From: Lamellibrachia satsuma
Taxonomy: Eukaryota; Annelida; Polychaeta; Sabellida; Siboglinidae
Reading direction: 5' to 3'
DNA: 64,000 nucleotides
Assembly: GCA_033239005.1 (NCBI GenBank)
Contig: BSQZ01000080.1
Coordinates: 222,501-286,500 of the forward strand
Each line of letters opens with the position of its first letter. Position 1 is the first letter of the stretch. The notes below the pieces were generated by a model that saw nothing but the letters and a program-made list of their open reading frames with translations, ran no database searches and was not told the origin of the DNA. Shown here one piece after another: positions 23,701 through 32,348 of this stretch. Made by a program: the position numbers and the translations under genes.

Positions 23701-26700
23701 CCATGCAAGATATTATATACCATGACCATGTCATTATAAATACTGCGGAGTTCAAAACACTTTAGTTTCAGATAGTCAAGTCTTAATTGTGATTGAGTTG
23801 CACCAGTACTAAACCCAGCATATAAAGAGCCATTGCACATTCTCTAACTGGTCAGTCAGGCCTAAAACATTATTTATCTGCACTAATGAGAGCATCAATG
23901 TTAGCAGTATGAAAACAACGAAAAACAGGTGATTTTGGTACAAATGGTAATTCATGTTGTCAGCTAATATTTGTTCAAACAAATGGCACATGGCTGGTAG
24001 TATGCTAATAGGGCGGTAATTACATGCTTGTGATGCATCTCCTTTCTTATGTTTAATGTTTGATAACTGGACATTTGTATGCAGGTTCAGTTCGGGTAAA
24101 GCCCCATCATCATTAGTGAACACAGACGAATTTGTTGTTGTTTAATACATTGGCTGCTAACTCACCACAGGCATTAAGTGCGGGGGCTACCCTGTTTCTG
24201 CATACGCGCCGATGGTTTACATATTCGTAGAAGGCAGAATTGTCACCTCATTGCAATATTGCCAGCTCCCTACTGTTAACAAATTGCTCAACAACTAGCA
24301 TGTATTAGTTTTGCACAGTTTAACAATATGCTTAGGGTAGTTTGTAGAATTTCTCTTAGGGCCACTTGTGACAGGCATACACTGAGAACATATGTATTGT
24401 GAACATACGTACTGAGAGCATATGTACTGAGAACATATGGAAAAGAGTGTCCAGGAAAGTCGTGAACATTACGTTTATCGTGGGACACTCGGGCAGCAGT
24501 TCATGCCAGTTTATAATGGATAACAGTTCATGCCAGTTTATAATGGATAACAGTTCATGCCAGTTTATAATGGATAACAGATACTTTAAAAAAATAGATC
24601 TGCGTGCGTAAAGTCGTAATGGCCCTGCGTGCTCAACAGAATATCAAATATTAAAATAGTTAGTTAATATATTACCTTTTTAGGCTAGCTCAAATAACTT
24701 GCACTCACAATGTTTTATGACAACAACCTGAGTAAACCTTACCTTTTTCTATGCTTTCTGACGATGTGTACTTGTTCGGGGTGATTTCTACTTCAGGAAT
24801 GCAATAAACAGGATACAGAAACCTGAGGCCCAATGTTCTCTGCAAGAAAACAATAATGGAATCAAACAAAGAGCAGCTTGAGTGGTAACTTGTTAAAATT
24901 CAGTAAACACCAATGTAAAATGAAAACTTAAGTCAAACTATGCATTCGTTCAAATTGTGCAAAGAAAATATTGCTGAAGCCATTAACCATCATGATTTTA
25001 GGGTGGAGAAACAAAAGTGCAGGTGGACAACCAAATATCATATATTATAAGCAACTGAGGACACATGTTTAATCTGGACGGGCTCTACCAAGTAGCAAGT
25101 ACTAACCACAGGTTTGTAAACTGGCTGACATGTCTTTATAACATTCATCGGCATAAAATATTTGCAAGGCAACACCTACACTAACTGGAAACATGTATTT
25201 GTGACAATACAGATGCTGACAGATGCTGACATTCCAAAATAAATGTTTCTATTCTGAAAGGTCAGTGATCATTTTATATTCTGAAAAGCCTGAAGTGCCT
25301 TTTTACTTGGAAAGATTTTCAAACAATATGTTTATATTATGAAAAACAGACAATATTTTTACATGCCGAAAAGACAGACAATAGATGCTACCCCGAACAA
25401 CCCACGCGTGGCGCTTCTGGTGCACAATATAATAGATGCTATCCGGAACAACCTACGCGTGGTGCCTCTGGTGCACAATATAATAGATGCTACCCCGAAC
25501 AACCCACACGTGGTGCCTCTGGTGCACAATATAATAGATGCTACCCGGAACAACCCATGCGTGGTGCCTCTGGTGCACAATATAAAAGATGCTACCTGGA
25601 ACAACCCACACGTAGCGCCTCTGGTGCACAATATAAAAGATGCTACCCGGAACAACCCACGCATGGCGCCTCTGGTGCACAATATAATAGATGCTACCCG
25701 GAACAACCCACGCGTGGTGCCTCTGGTGCACAATATAAAAGATGCTACCCGGAACAACCCACGCGTGGTGCCTCTGGTGCACAATATAATAGATGCTACC
25801 CCGAACAACCCACGCGTGGTGCCTCTGGTGCACAATATAAAAGATGCTACCCGGAACAACCCACGCGTGGTGCCTCTGGTGCACAATATAATAGATGCTA
25901 CCCGGAACAACCCATGCGTGGTGCCTCTGGTGCACAATATAAAAGATGCTACCTGGAACAACCCACACGTAGCGCCTCTGGTGCACAATATAAAAGATGC
26001 TACCCAGAACAACCCACACATAGTGCCTTTGGTGCACAATATAAAAGATGCTACCCGGAACAACCCACGCGTGGTGCCTCTGGTGCACAATATAAAAGAT
26101 GCTACCCGGAACAACCCACGCGTGGCGCCTCTGGTGCACAATATAAAAGATGCTACCCGGAACAACCCACACGTAGCACCTCTGGTGCACAATATAAAAG
26201 ATGCTACCCGGAACAACCCACACGTAGCGCCTCTGGTGCACAATATAAAAGATGCTACCCGGAACAACCCACGCGTGGTGCCTCTGGTGCACAATATAAT
26301 AGATGCTACCCGGAACAACCCACACGTGGTGCCTCTGGTGCACAATATAAAAGATGCTACCCGAACAACCCACACGTGGTGCCTCTGGTGCACAATATAA
26401 AAGATGCTACCCGGAACAACCCACGCGTAGCGCCTCTGGTGCACAATATAACAGATGCTACCGAACAACCCACGCGTGGTGCCTCTGGTGCACAATATAA
26501 CAGATGCTACCCGAACAACCCACGCGTGGTGCCTCTGGTGCACAATATAATAGATGCTACCCGGAACAACCCACACGTGGTGCCTCTGGTGCACAATATA
26601 AAAGATGCTACCCGAACAACCCACGCGTGAGCGCCTGGTGCACAATATAAAAGATGCTACCCGGAACAACCCACGCGTGGTGCCTCTGGTGCACAATATA

Positions 26701-28408
26701 ATAGATGCTACCAGGAACAACCCACACGTGGTGCCTCTGGTGCACAATATAAAAGATGCTACCCGGAACAACCCACGCGTGGTGCCTCTGGTGCACAATA
26801 TAATAGATGCTACCCGGAACAACCCACGCGTGGTGCCTCTGGTGCACAATATAATAGATGCTACCCGGAACAACCCACGCGTGGTGCCTCTGGTGCACAA
26901 TATAAAAGATGCTACCCGGAACAACCCACGCGTGGTGCCTCTGGTGCACAATATAATAGATGCTACCAGGAACAACCCACACGTGGTGCCTCTGGTGCAC
27001 AATATAAAAGATGCTACCCGGAACAACCCACACGTAGCGCCTCTGGTGCACAATATAAAAGATGCTACCCGGAACAACCCACACGTGGTGCCTGGCACTT
27101 CCACCCTCGATTTGTGGTGGGCCATACTGAATTGAGCCATGTCATACAAGCTATTAGTACATGCTTGTTTCTGGGCTGTGTATAAAGGGATTTCAGGTTC
27201 TTAGGTAATTTTCGAGCTTCCTCTTAAATGTTTCCACCAAGCACTATGCAGATCCATCATGTATTAGATTCTGAGAGTTTCTGATGGGTTTCTGATGGTT
27301 TCTTATGTCAGAAACCTGTCAGAAATTAGTTTCTGACATTGTCATGTCAGAAATACCTTTCTGACTGTCAGAAACCCAAACCTGATGCCTGGCAAAAATT
27401 AGAGCAATTAGGTAAATTTACATTTAAGAATATTTTATAACAAGATTGCTATCCAAGTCAAAGGCCCAGATGGCAAGTGGACAAGGAAGCCATTCATTGA
27501 TTGGCTTATTGAGTCCGAAATTTTTTCATCTATGTGTAACCCACCCTCGTGAGATATGTGTCAGCCTTGTTCTTAAACATATTCACGCTGCTAGCAGTTA
27601 CACAATCTGTAGATAATTTGTTCCATTCATTTATTGTCCTCTGCGAGAACGAGTACTTCCTTATATCCAATCTACACTGATCCTTTACTAATGTTACCTC
27701 ATGTCCTTTAGTTCTACTATCTTTCTTGTGCGAGAAAAAAATATTTCTATCAATATTTTCATACCCATTCAATATCTTAAAAACCTCAATTTGATCTCCT
27801 CTTAACCTCCTTGTCTCTAGGGTTGTTAAACCACATTCTTTTAGGCGTTCTTCATAACTAAGGTCTCAATTCTGGAATCATTTTAGTTGCTCTCCTCTGT
27901 ATTAATTCAAGCGTATCTATATCCTTACAATATGGTCTCCAAACTTGTATACCTATATTCTAAATGAGGCTTAACTATTGCTTTATACAGAGGTATAATA
28001 AGCTTTTTTTCTTGTATGTTATATTTATCCTAATCAACATCAAAAATTGTATTACCATTTGAAGCTGCAATACCACACTGCTCTGAAACTTTCATATCAG
28101 CACTTATTGTTACTCCTAAGTCCATTTTTTAGTACCTAGAACAGTATCTCCCATTTTATAGTTGACATCCAAATTTTTGTGTCATGTGTGTAGGCATTTA
28201 CATTTCCCAAAATTTAATAATTTTCAGATCATTTAACTAATTTGTCTAGATCGTTTTGTAAATGTTCTTTATCATTGTTAATCTATCTAAACACTTTTGT
28301 GTCATCTGCAAATTTCAGTACGTTGCTTGTTATATTATTGTCCAAGGTTTAAAACTGAAATAAATTTTAGTGGTGTACACAAGGATCAGTATTAGACCTT
28401 TATTATTC

Positions 28409-28506
<98 letters not shown>

Positions 28507-28541
28507 TATAATTGCAAAGTGTACTTGAAATTTCAAGTCAT

Positions 28542-28609
<68 letters not shown>

Positions 28610-31522
28610 ATACTTGGATATATACTGAAATTATATATTATATATATATAAAGAATAATAAAGGTCCTAATACTGATTCTTGTGGTACACCACTCAAAAT
28701 TTATTTCCAGTTTTAAAACCTCCCCATCTAGTACAACACGCTGTCTTTTGTCAGTCAGCCATTTTTCTATCCAGTCGATTATGCCATCCCCAATACCACG
28801 GGCTTTTAACTGAAGTAGTAATCTCGCAGCTCCCATGGCAGGATTCTTGCACAGTATAGGTTTCAGAAGCAATTGTAATTGGTTGTTGAGATGAAACCGA
28901 GTCAACACTGCAAAGTGCTACCTTTTATAATAATCACGGAAACACACATATCACACACCGCTTTGTTTTCTGTGCGTTCAACGGCAGCAGTCATGTCGAT
29001 GCGCAGAGTGTTGCTTGTAATAACAGCGCTTGGACTACAGCTGTGTGATACACCTGTAAACATAAGTAAGTAGGTAATACAGTGAACACTAGGTGTGTAA
29101 CACACCTACAAACACATGCATATATAACACACAATGAGCACTAGATGTGTAGCATGCCTACAAGCATGTTACACAATGTTTGTGGTGTGCATGCACAAGA
29201 TATGGGTCAAATACATTGAAGTGTATTTAAATACAAATACCATTATAAAGGTTTTAAAATACAAATACTATGAAATGCAAATGTATTTAAATACAAATAC
29301 ATTGGAAGTATTTCAAATACTTAAAAACACATTTTGAGATATTGTTTATTGTGTTTGCTTTGGAGAATTACTCATTAATGCGAGATCACAATGTCAAGTA
29401 ATGTCAGTTAATTATAGAACCAAACAACTGATGACGGGGAATCGAAGGAGATGACAGAACAGTATAGATGGTCAGTCCAGTACTAGTGGTGAGAGTGTGG
29501 CCTTTCATGGAAACTGGTCATGGGTAAGGATGAAGACTATGTCCCAAGTAAAAGTACCAAAGATATTTTATGCATAGCTGATGATGCTTTTGAAGCACCC
29601 TCCATCCACATGTCTTATCCGCTCACACAAACATTGAAAACGAAATAACATGTGTGGTTAAAATCAGACCCCTCCCCCTACAGTCGGACGAGGTGGGCTT
29701 GAGGAACAAGGTGGAATGTGCTCACAGCCAGCTTTGAATATTGTGTTTAACACACCTACAAAATCATGCATATAACACAGTGACGACCAGGTGTTTGACA
29801 CACCTGTACAAACCAGATAAATGGTGAAAATTAGGCTGGGGACAAACTGAAAACGCGTTTAAGTATGACAGTGCAAAATAGGCATGTGAGAGTCAAACAC
29901 ATCAATCCCTGGGAACTATTTCTTGCACTCACTCCTGCATCCTTACTGTAAGTGTAAAAAAAACATGATGAATTAACAACACGCTCATTCATAAAACCAT
30001 ACAAAAACACAGACATAAAATGACCTACAAGTAATTACTTTGATAAAGCACTTATTATTTTACATTATATGAAAGTAGTGTTAAATGCGTACTCAGAGAG
30101 TGGAGTAAAACCACAACGCTTACGTTCAAACAAATCCTGTTTCACCTGCAGATCATCAATGACAGCCTCTATAACAAGGTCAACGTCTCTCACCGCCTCA
30201 TCCAGGCGACTCAGACACAGAATCTGTCCCTGTAAAAGGTAAGGTAAAGCTAGGTAACTGCCTGGTCCATAGGACCACTCAATGAACCTTACACACCACC
30301 CTTAACCAATCTGTTCATTCTCTCAGCAACTGGAGTTCAGCCATGCTGCAATTAGTGTACGAAGACTATTTATTCTTAGTGTCAATAGCCAGGTATTCAT
30401 TTATTCTGCTGAGTGAACTGGAGCAATGTGGAGTGAACAAAATTGCTCAAACTTTTAAATGGCAGCAAGAGAATTCGGACCCTTGTTTGCTTGAGAGTCT
30501 GAAGTTCTAACCACTGAGCCCCACTGGTAGTCTTAGACTTCAGATTGAGAGTCTGACGTTCTAACCACTGAGCCCCACTGGTAGTCTTAGACTTGAGATT
30601 TAGAATCTGACGTTCTAACCACTGAGCCCCACTGGTAGTCTTAGACTTGAGATTGAGAGTCTGACGTTCTAACCACTGAGTCCCACTGGTAGTCTTAGAC
30701 TTGAGATTGAGAGTCTGACGTTCTAACCACTGAGTCCCACTGGTAGTTTTAGACTTGAGATTGAGAGTCTGACGTTCTAACCACTGAGCCCCACTGGTAG
30801 TCTTAGACTTGAGATTGAGAGTCTGACGTTCTAACCACTGAGCCCCACTGGTAGTCTTAGACTTGAAATTGAGAGTCTGACGTTCTAACCACTGAGCCCC
30901 ACTGGTAGTCTTAGACTTGAGATTGAGAGTCTGACGTTCTAACCACTGAGCCCCACTGGTAGTCTTAGGCTTGAGAGTCTGACATTCTAACCACTGAACC
31001 CCACTGGTAGTATTAGACTTGAGATTGAGAGTCTGACGTTCTAACCACAGAGCCACACATCCAAGAGAAACAGAAGCAACATTCAGTAGACTAATTACAA
31101 ACATGTTTTATGATTGTGAAAACTGTTGGTGGTATGTTGAATGTAAATTAATACGTTAGCATAACATTTGTATTAATTATTGTTATGAATATAATGGCCA
31201 CCTTTGGACACTACAATACTATAATGCTTTGACACGTAGATATCATTGGAACGTACAGGTTGATAGTCAGCAAATCTTCAGGATTGTAAGTAAAACTTTG
31301 AACACAAGACCATTTAATAAGTTTGATACCTTAAATCCAAAAGAAAAAACAATTTGAAAAGAAGAACATTAAGCTTGGATCTTACTACAAAGTTCTTGTG
31401 TAAAAGAAGTCCTTGTTCGTGGAGATATTTCTTGTCTTCTTCTATCCTCATATAGGCACTGTTTAGCGACTTAAGGTTGTTGTCATACAGTCTCACTCGA
31501 TGACCATGGTACGCCATCTCTC
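19008..31522 (-). CDS. HADH-like NAD-binding domain fused to RING finger (5' exon missing)
   Basis: Seven minus-strand exons (31522-31386, 30229-30124, 29053-28959, 24839-24743, 22231-22133, 21003-20893, 19192-19008) join with matching phases into 276 residues. Residues 1-170 follow the 3-hydroxyacyl-CoA dehydrogenase N-terminal fold: end of beta-2 with acidic D14 (VRLYDNN), [18 protein letters not shown] (63-80), the SNT turn (95-97), GLRFLYP (117-123), EVEI, GKTLF and DQPLILN. In active enzymes the GLHFFNP histidine is catalytic; here it is Arg119, while partner E131 remains. The usual C-terminal substrate/dimer domain is absent. Instead a roughly 50-residue linker leads to a complete C3HC4 RING: C225, C228, C240, H242, C246, C249, C260, C263, ending IIRVYHS. 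I infer an E3 ubiquitin ligase with a nucleotide- or ligand-sensing pseudo-dehydrogenase module. The exon with the GxGxxG loop was not found. Confidence 0.82.
19245..19450 (+). mobile_element. CR1-like LINE internal fragment
   Basis: Plus-strand frames read [18 protein letters not shown], then [16 protein letters not shown], with stops and a shift. They match the region of the 14-kb LINE after the RT core. It lies in the last intron of the HADH-RING gene. Confidence 0.8.
19494..20262. mobile_element. Possible solo LTR or other GC-richer insert
   Basis: This block is more GC-rich than its surroundings. It starts TGTTATG and ends TTGATTGCA, with an AATAAA near 20202. No target-site duplication is seen and no coding domain is attached. 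The hydrophobic ORF beginning at 20018 is weak evidence of a gene. Confidence 0.25.
20068..20154. other. Long hairpin-forming inverted repeat
   Basis: AAATGTGGGCTC at 20070 pairs with GAGCCCACATTT at 20142. Inside these, AACCCGACG pairs with CGTTGGGTT and CCAGGAGGCT with AGCCTGG. It could be a structural element of the surrounding insert. Confidence 0.6.
20263..20735. repeat. Two (AT)n tracts
   Basis: 20263-20345 and 20538-20720 are nearly pure AT dinucleotides separated by about 190 bp of unique sequence. Both are in an intron of the HADH-RING gene. Confidence 0.95.
20893..21003 (-). CDS. HADH-RING exon 6 of those seen (linker)
   Basis: Acceptor aattttgcag, donor G|GTACGT, phase 2 in and 1 out. 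It encodes the charged linker [16 protein letters not shown] ... TPTSDSEL between the dehydrogenase-like part and the RING. Confidence 0.85.
21004..22132 (-). other. HADH-RING intron, nothing recognised
   Basis: AT-rich. A short segment near 21190-21240 recurs inverted near 21660-21740 (caacccttcaacagatcat against atgatctgttgaagggttg), so part of this intron is an inverted repeat. Confidence 0.55.
22133..22231 (-). CDS. HADH-RING exon 5 of those seen
   Basis: Acceptor tatttgcag, donor G|GTAGGC. It encodes [18 protein letters not shown], then [14 protein letters not shown]. It aligns with the lGK..v...D.PG.i.NR end of the dehydrogenase domain but with Gly and Arg of that motif replaced. Confidence 0.85.
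22362..22715. repeat. 29-bp minisatellite, about 12 copies
   Basis: Unit CCAATCTAACGATCAAAGTC plus ACAAGTTAC, intronic, with C/G and aacg/aatg variants. Confidence 0.95.
22735..22865 (-). mobile_element. Fragment of the unclassified dispersed repeat
   Basis: aaactattcacgcattacag...gaggagggagctttaaa matches 32100-32180 (aaactattcacatactacat...gaggaagcagttttaac). Confidence 0.5.
22866..23065. repeat. 23-bp minisatellite, about 9 copies
   Basis: Unit AACAGTAACTAACAAGTAAG plus GTG. It directly abuts the end of the dispersed-repeat fragment, as if grown from its edge. Confidence 0.9.
23478..24260 (-). mobile_element. Degenerate non-LTR retrotransposon with RT core deleted
   Basis: The minus frame near 24060-23960 reads [20 protein letters not shown] and [12 protein letters not shown], the start of a reverse transcriptase. 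After a large internal deletion, 23780-23490 reads [15 protein letters not shown]...MVYNILHG and [14 protein letters not shown], the C-terminal part. It is intronic and inactive. Confidence 0.75.
24360..24580. repeat. Two short arrays (16-bp type and 27-bp x 3)
   Basis: 24375-24440 repeats tgagaacatatgtac with drift. 24490-24580 has three copies of CAGTTCATGCCAGTTTATAA plus TGGATAA. Confidence 0.85.
24743..24839 (-). CDS. HADH-RING exon 4 of those seen
   Basis: Acceptor ttttcttgcag, donor G|GTAAGG, phase 0 in and 1 out. It encodes [20 protein letters not shown] and [12 protein letters not shown]. This is where the catalytic His of the dehydrogenase family would be; Arg is present. Confidence 0.9.
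24840..25382 (-). other. HADH-RING intron, nothing recognised
   Basis: Unique AT-rich sequence leading into the 51-bp satellite. No exon signal. Confidence 0.5.
25383..27095. repeat. 51-bp satellite, about 33 copies
   Basis: The unit includes AACAACCCACGCGTGGTGCC then TCTGGTGCACAATATAAAAG and ATGCTACCCGG. The core CCACGCGTGG is a perfect 10-bp palindrome. A variant (CCACACGTGG) creates CACGTG. Period 51 is 17 codons, so both strands show long false ORFs, up to 596 codons. It is intronic in the HADH-RING gene. Confidence 0.97.
27096..27419. other. Unique sequence with TTTCTGAC/GTCAGAAA clusters
   Basis: 27290-27375 carries alternating direct and inverted copies of the octamer GTCAGAAA, able to form several short stems. 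No gene recognised. Confidence 0.5.
27420..28832 (-). mobile_element. CR1-like LINE copy, degenerate, with fold-back insert
   Basis: The minus frame 27772-27530 reads [20 protein letters not shown] ... [11 protein letters not shown], matching the C-terminus of the 14-kb LINE, and is followed by the shared 3' tail. Upstream RT sequence is present with shifts up to about 28832. An inverted repeat and (AT)n tracts (28346-28720) interrupt it within the IYIND-coding stretch before the FADD motif. Confidence 0.8.
28346..28720. repeat. Fold-back: 65-70-bp inverted arms around (AT)n
   Basis: 28346-28412 is the reverse complement of 28651-28720 with few differences (for example TCAGTATTAGACCTTTATTA against taataaaggtcctaatactga). 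The loop is about 240 bp of AT dinucleotides with a short unique island at 28503-28545. Confidence 0.85.
28959..29053 (-). CDS. HADH-RING exon 3 of those seen
   Basis: Acceptor atgtttacag, donor GCG|GTGTGT. The split Arg codon joins the previous exon. It encodes [18 protein letters not shown], then [16 protein letters not shown] corresponds to the family's conserved TNTS turn at the active site. The donor is the weakest in the gene. Confidence 0.8.
29054..29815. repeat. Dispersed copies of the exon-3 acceptor region, plus AAATAC repeats
   Basis: Near 29088, 29148, 29746 and 29790 the sequence repeats the real acceptor context at 29044-29065 (gtgtgatacacctgtaaaca; copies gtgtaacacacctacaaaca, tgtagcatgcctacaagcat, tttaacacacctacaaaatc, tttgacacacctgtacaaac). 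Between them, 29210-29330 repeats AAATACAAATAC in both orientations. Confidence 0.6.
30124..30229 (-). CDS. HADH-RING exon 2 of those seen
   Basis: Acceptor ccttttacag, donor C|GTAAGC, phase 0 in and 1 out. It encodes [17 protein letters not shown], then [18 protein letters not shown], the most family-typical stretch of the 3-hydroxyacyl-CoA dehydrogenase NAD domain. Confidence 0.92.
30240..31062 (-). mobile_element. tRNA-derived SINE with tandemly amplified head
   Basis: On the minus strand the unexpanded body is 30500-30240. It runs from a tRNA-like head (GGGGCTCAGTGGTTAGAAC, a good pol III A box; GGGTCCGAATTC, a B box) into the ctgccatttaaaagtt joint and body. The head-side 54 bp is repeated upstream. 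Confidence 0.75.
30500..31062. repeat. 54-bp array made of SINE tRNA-head sequence, about 10 copies
   Basis: Each unit on the minus strand carries AGTGGGGCTCAGTGGTTAGA, i.e. an A-box-like promoter element, without the B box. Period 54 is 18 codons and gives a false 235-codon ORF. Confidence 0.93.
31063..31385 (-). other. HADH-RING intron, nothing recognised
   Basis: AT-rich unique sequence just downstream of exon 31522-31386. Confidence 0.5.
31386..31522 (-). CDS. HADH-RING first exon seen (Rossmann beta-2 region)
   Basis: Acceptor ttgtttgcag, donor GTA|GTAAGA. It begins with two bases of a split codon, so an upstream exon must exist. It encodes [20 protein letters not shown], then [17 protein letters not shown]. 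The helix after the missing GxGxxG loop and the acidic end of beta-2 are recognisable. Confidence 0.88.
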
Positions 31523-31714
31523 CTGCAAACAAAGCGATTGGTCTTTTTAATGTCTTTTAATGAAAGTTTCCAGAATTAATTAATTGGCCCAATAAGTTAG
31601 GAGGCATGTAAAAGACTCTTCAACATTGGTGTGACAAGTGTTTCATTATGGGAATGCAATTTTGATGTGCACTGAATTTGATTTAATTAGGGATTTAGCT
31701 TAAAGGTGCTTAAT

Positions 31715-32180
31715 CAATTCGATTGTTTTGCTAGTCTCATTTCAAATAAATTTTGCACAAAACAAAACCAACTTAGTATCCACTACAACATGCTAGCTCG
31801 TTTGTGCAACTTTTGTATGTAGTTTTTTGTGAACTCATCAGACAAACTATTAAATAAGTTAATGCTTGTTCAAGCATTAACTGAAGTGAAAATTGAAATG
31901 CTGAAAAATCATGATTTTGTTCCTTGGTGAAATTTTTTAACTCTGTCATGTGATCTGCGAGAGGATGGAAGTCACGTCCATGATCTGCATTGAGCCATTG
32001 ACCCACACAGTGCTCATCATTTTGGATATCCACTATTTTGATCCTTATCAGATCTAACGACTAAAATCAATTTTTTTATTAAATCAACTGCGGATGTTGC
32101 ATAAACTATTCACATACTACATATTTGGACACCAACAAACTGGATTTGCGATAGGCTAAATCAGTTGAGGAAGCAGTTTT
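31715..32180 (-). mobile_element. Unclassified dispersed repeat with a small conserved ORF
   Basis: It is closely similar in inverse orientation to 57655-58090, sharing gttagatctgataaggatca and most of the following 250 bp. Both contain a frame reading NADHGRDFHPL.DHMT.LKN, then SAFQFSLQLM.EQALT. No known transposon domain is recognised. Fragments also lie at 22735 and 13390. Confidence 0.65.
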
Positions 32181-32348
32181 AACAAGATTGTGCAACCAAA
32201 ACTACAATTTCCAGGTAGCAAGTGGACAAGGAAGCCATTGGTAGCAATGTCAACTTGTTAGGTTGCGCAAGTGGTGGTGTAGTCATAAAGTTGAGCAAAC
32301 GGTGTACCTGTTTACAGAAGGTGTCTATTATGGTCTATAGTACTTATG
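32181..32348 (-). mobile_element. Solo LINE tail and flank
   Basis: aacaagattgtgcaaccaaa...gcaagtggacaaggaagcca is a second copy of the LINE tail that follows at 32349, so two tails lie in series. Confidence 0.55.

Noticed and set aside
25359..27149. 596-codon ORF on minus and 350-codon ORFs on plus
   Set aside because: All are readings of the 51-bp satellite, which is intronic in the HADH-RING gene.
30440..30560. tRNA gene
   Set aside because: Boxes A and B are recognisable but the sequence does not fold into a full cloverleaf and continues into a SINE body. The same holds for 1490-1570 and 43930-44040.
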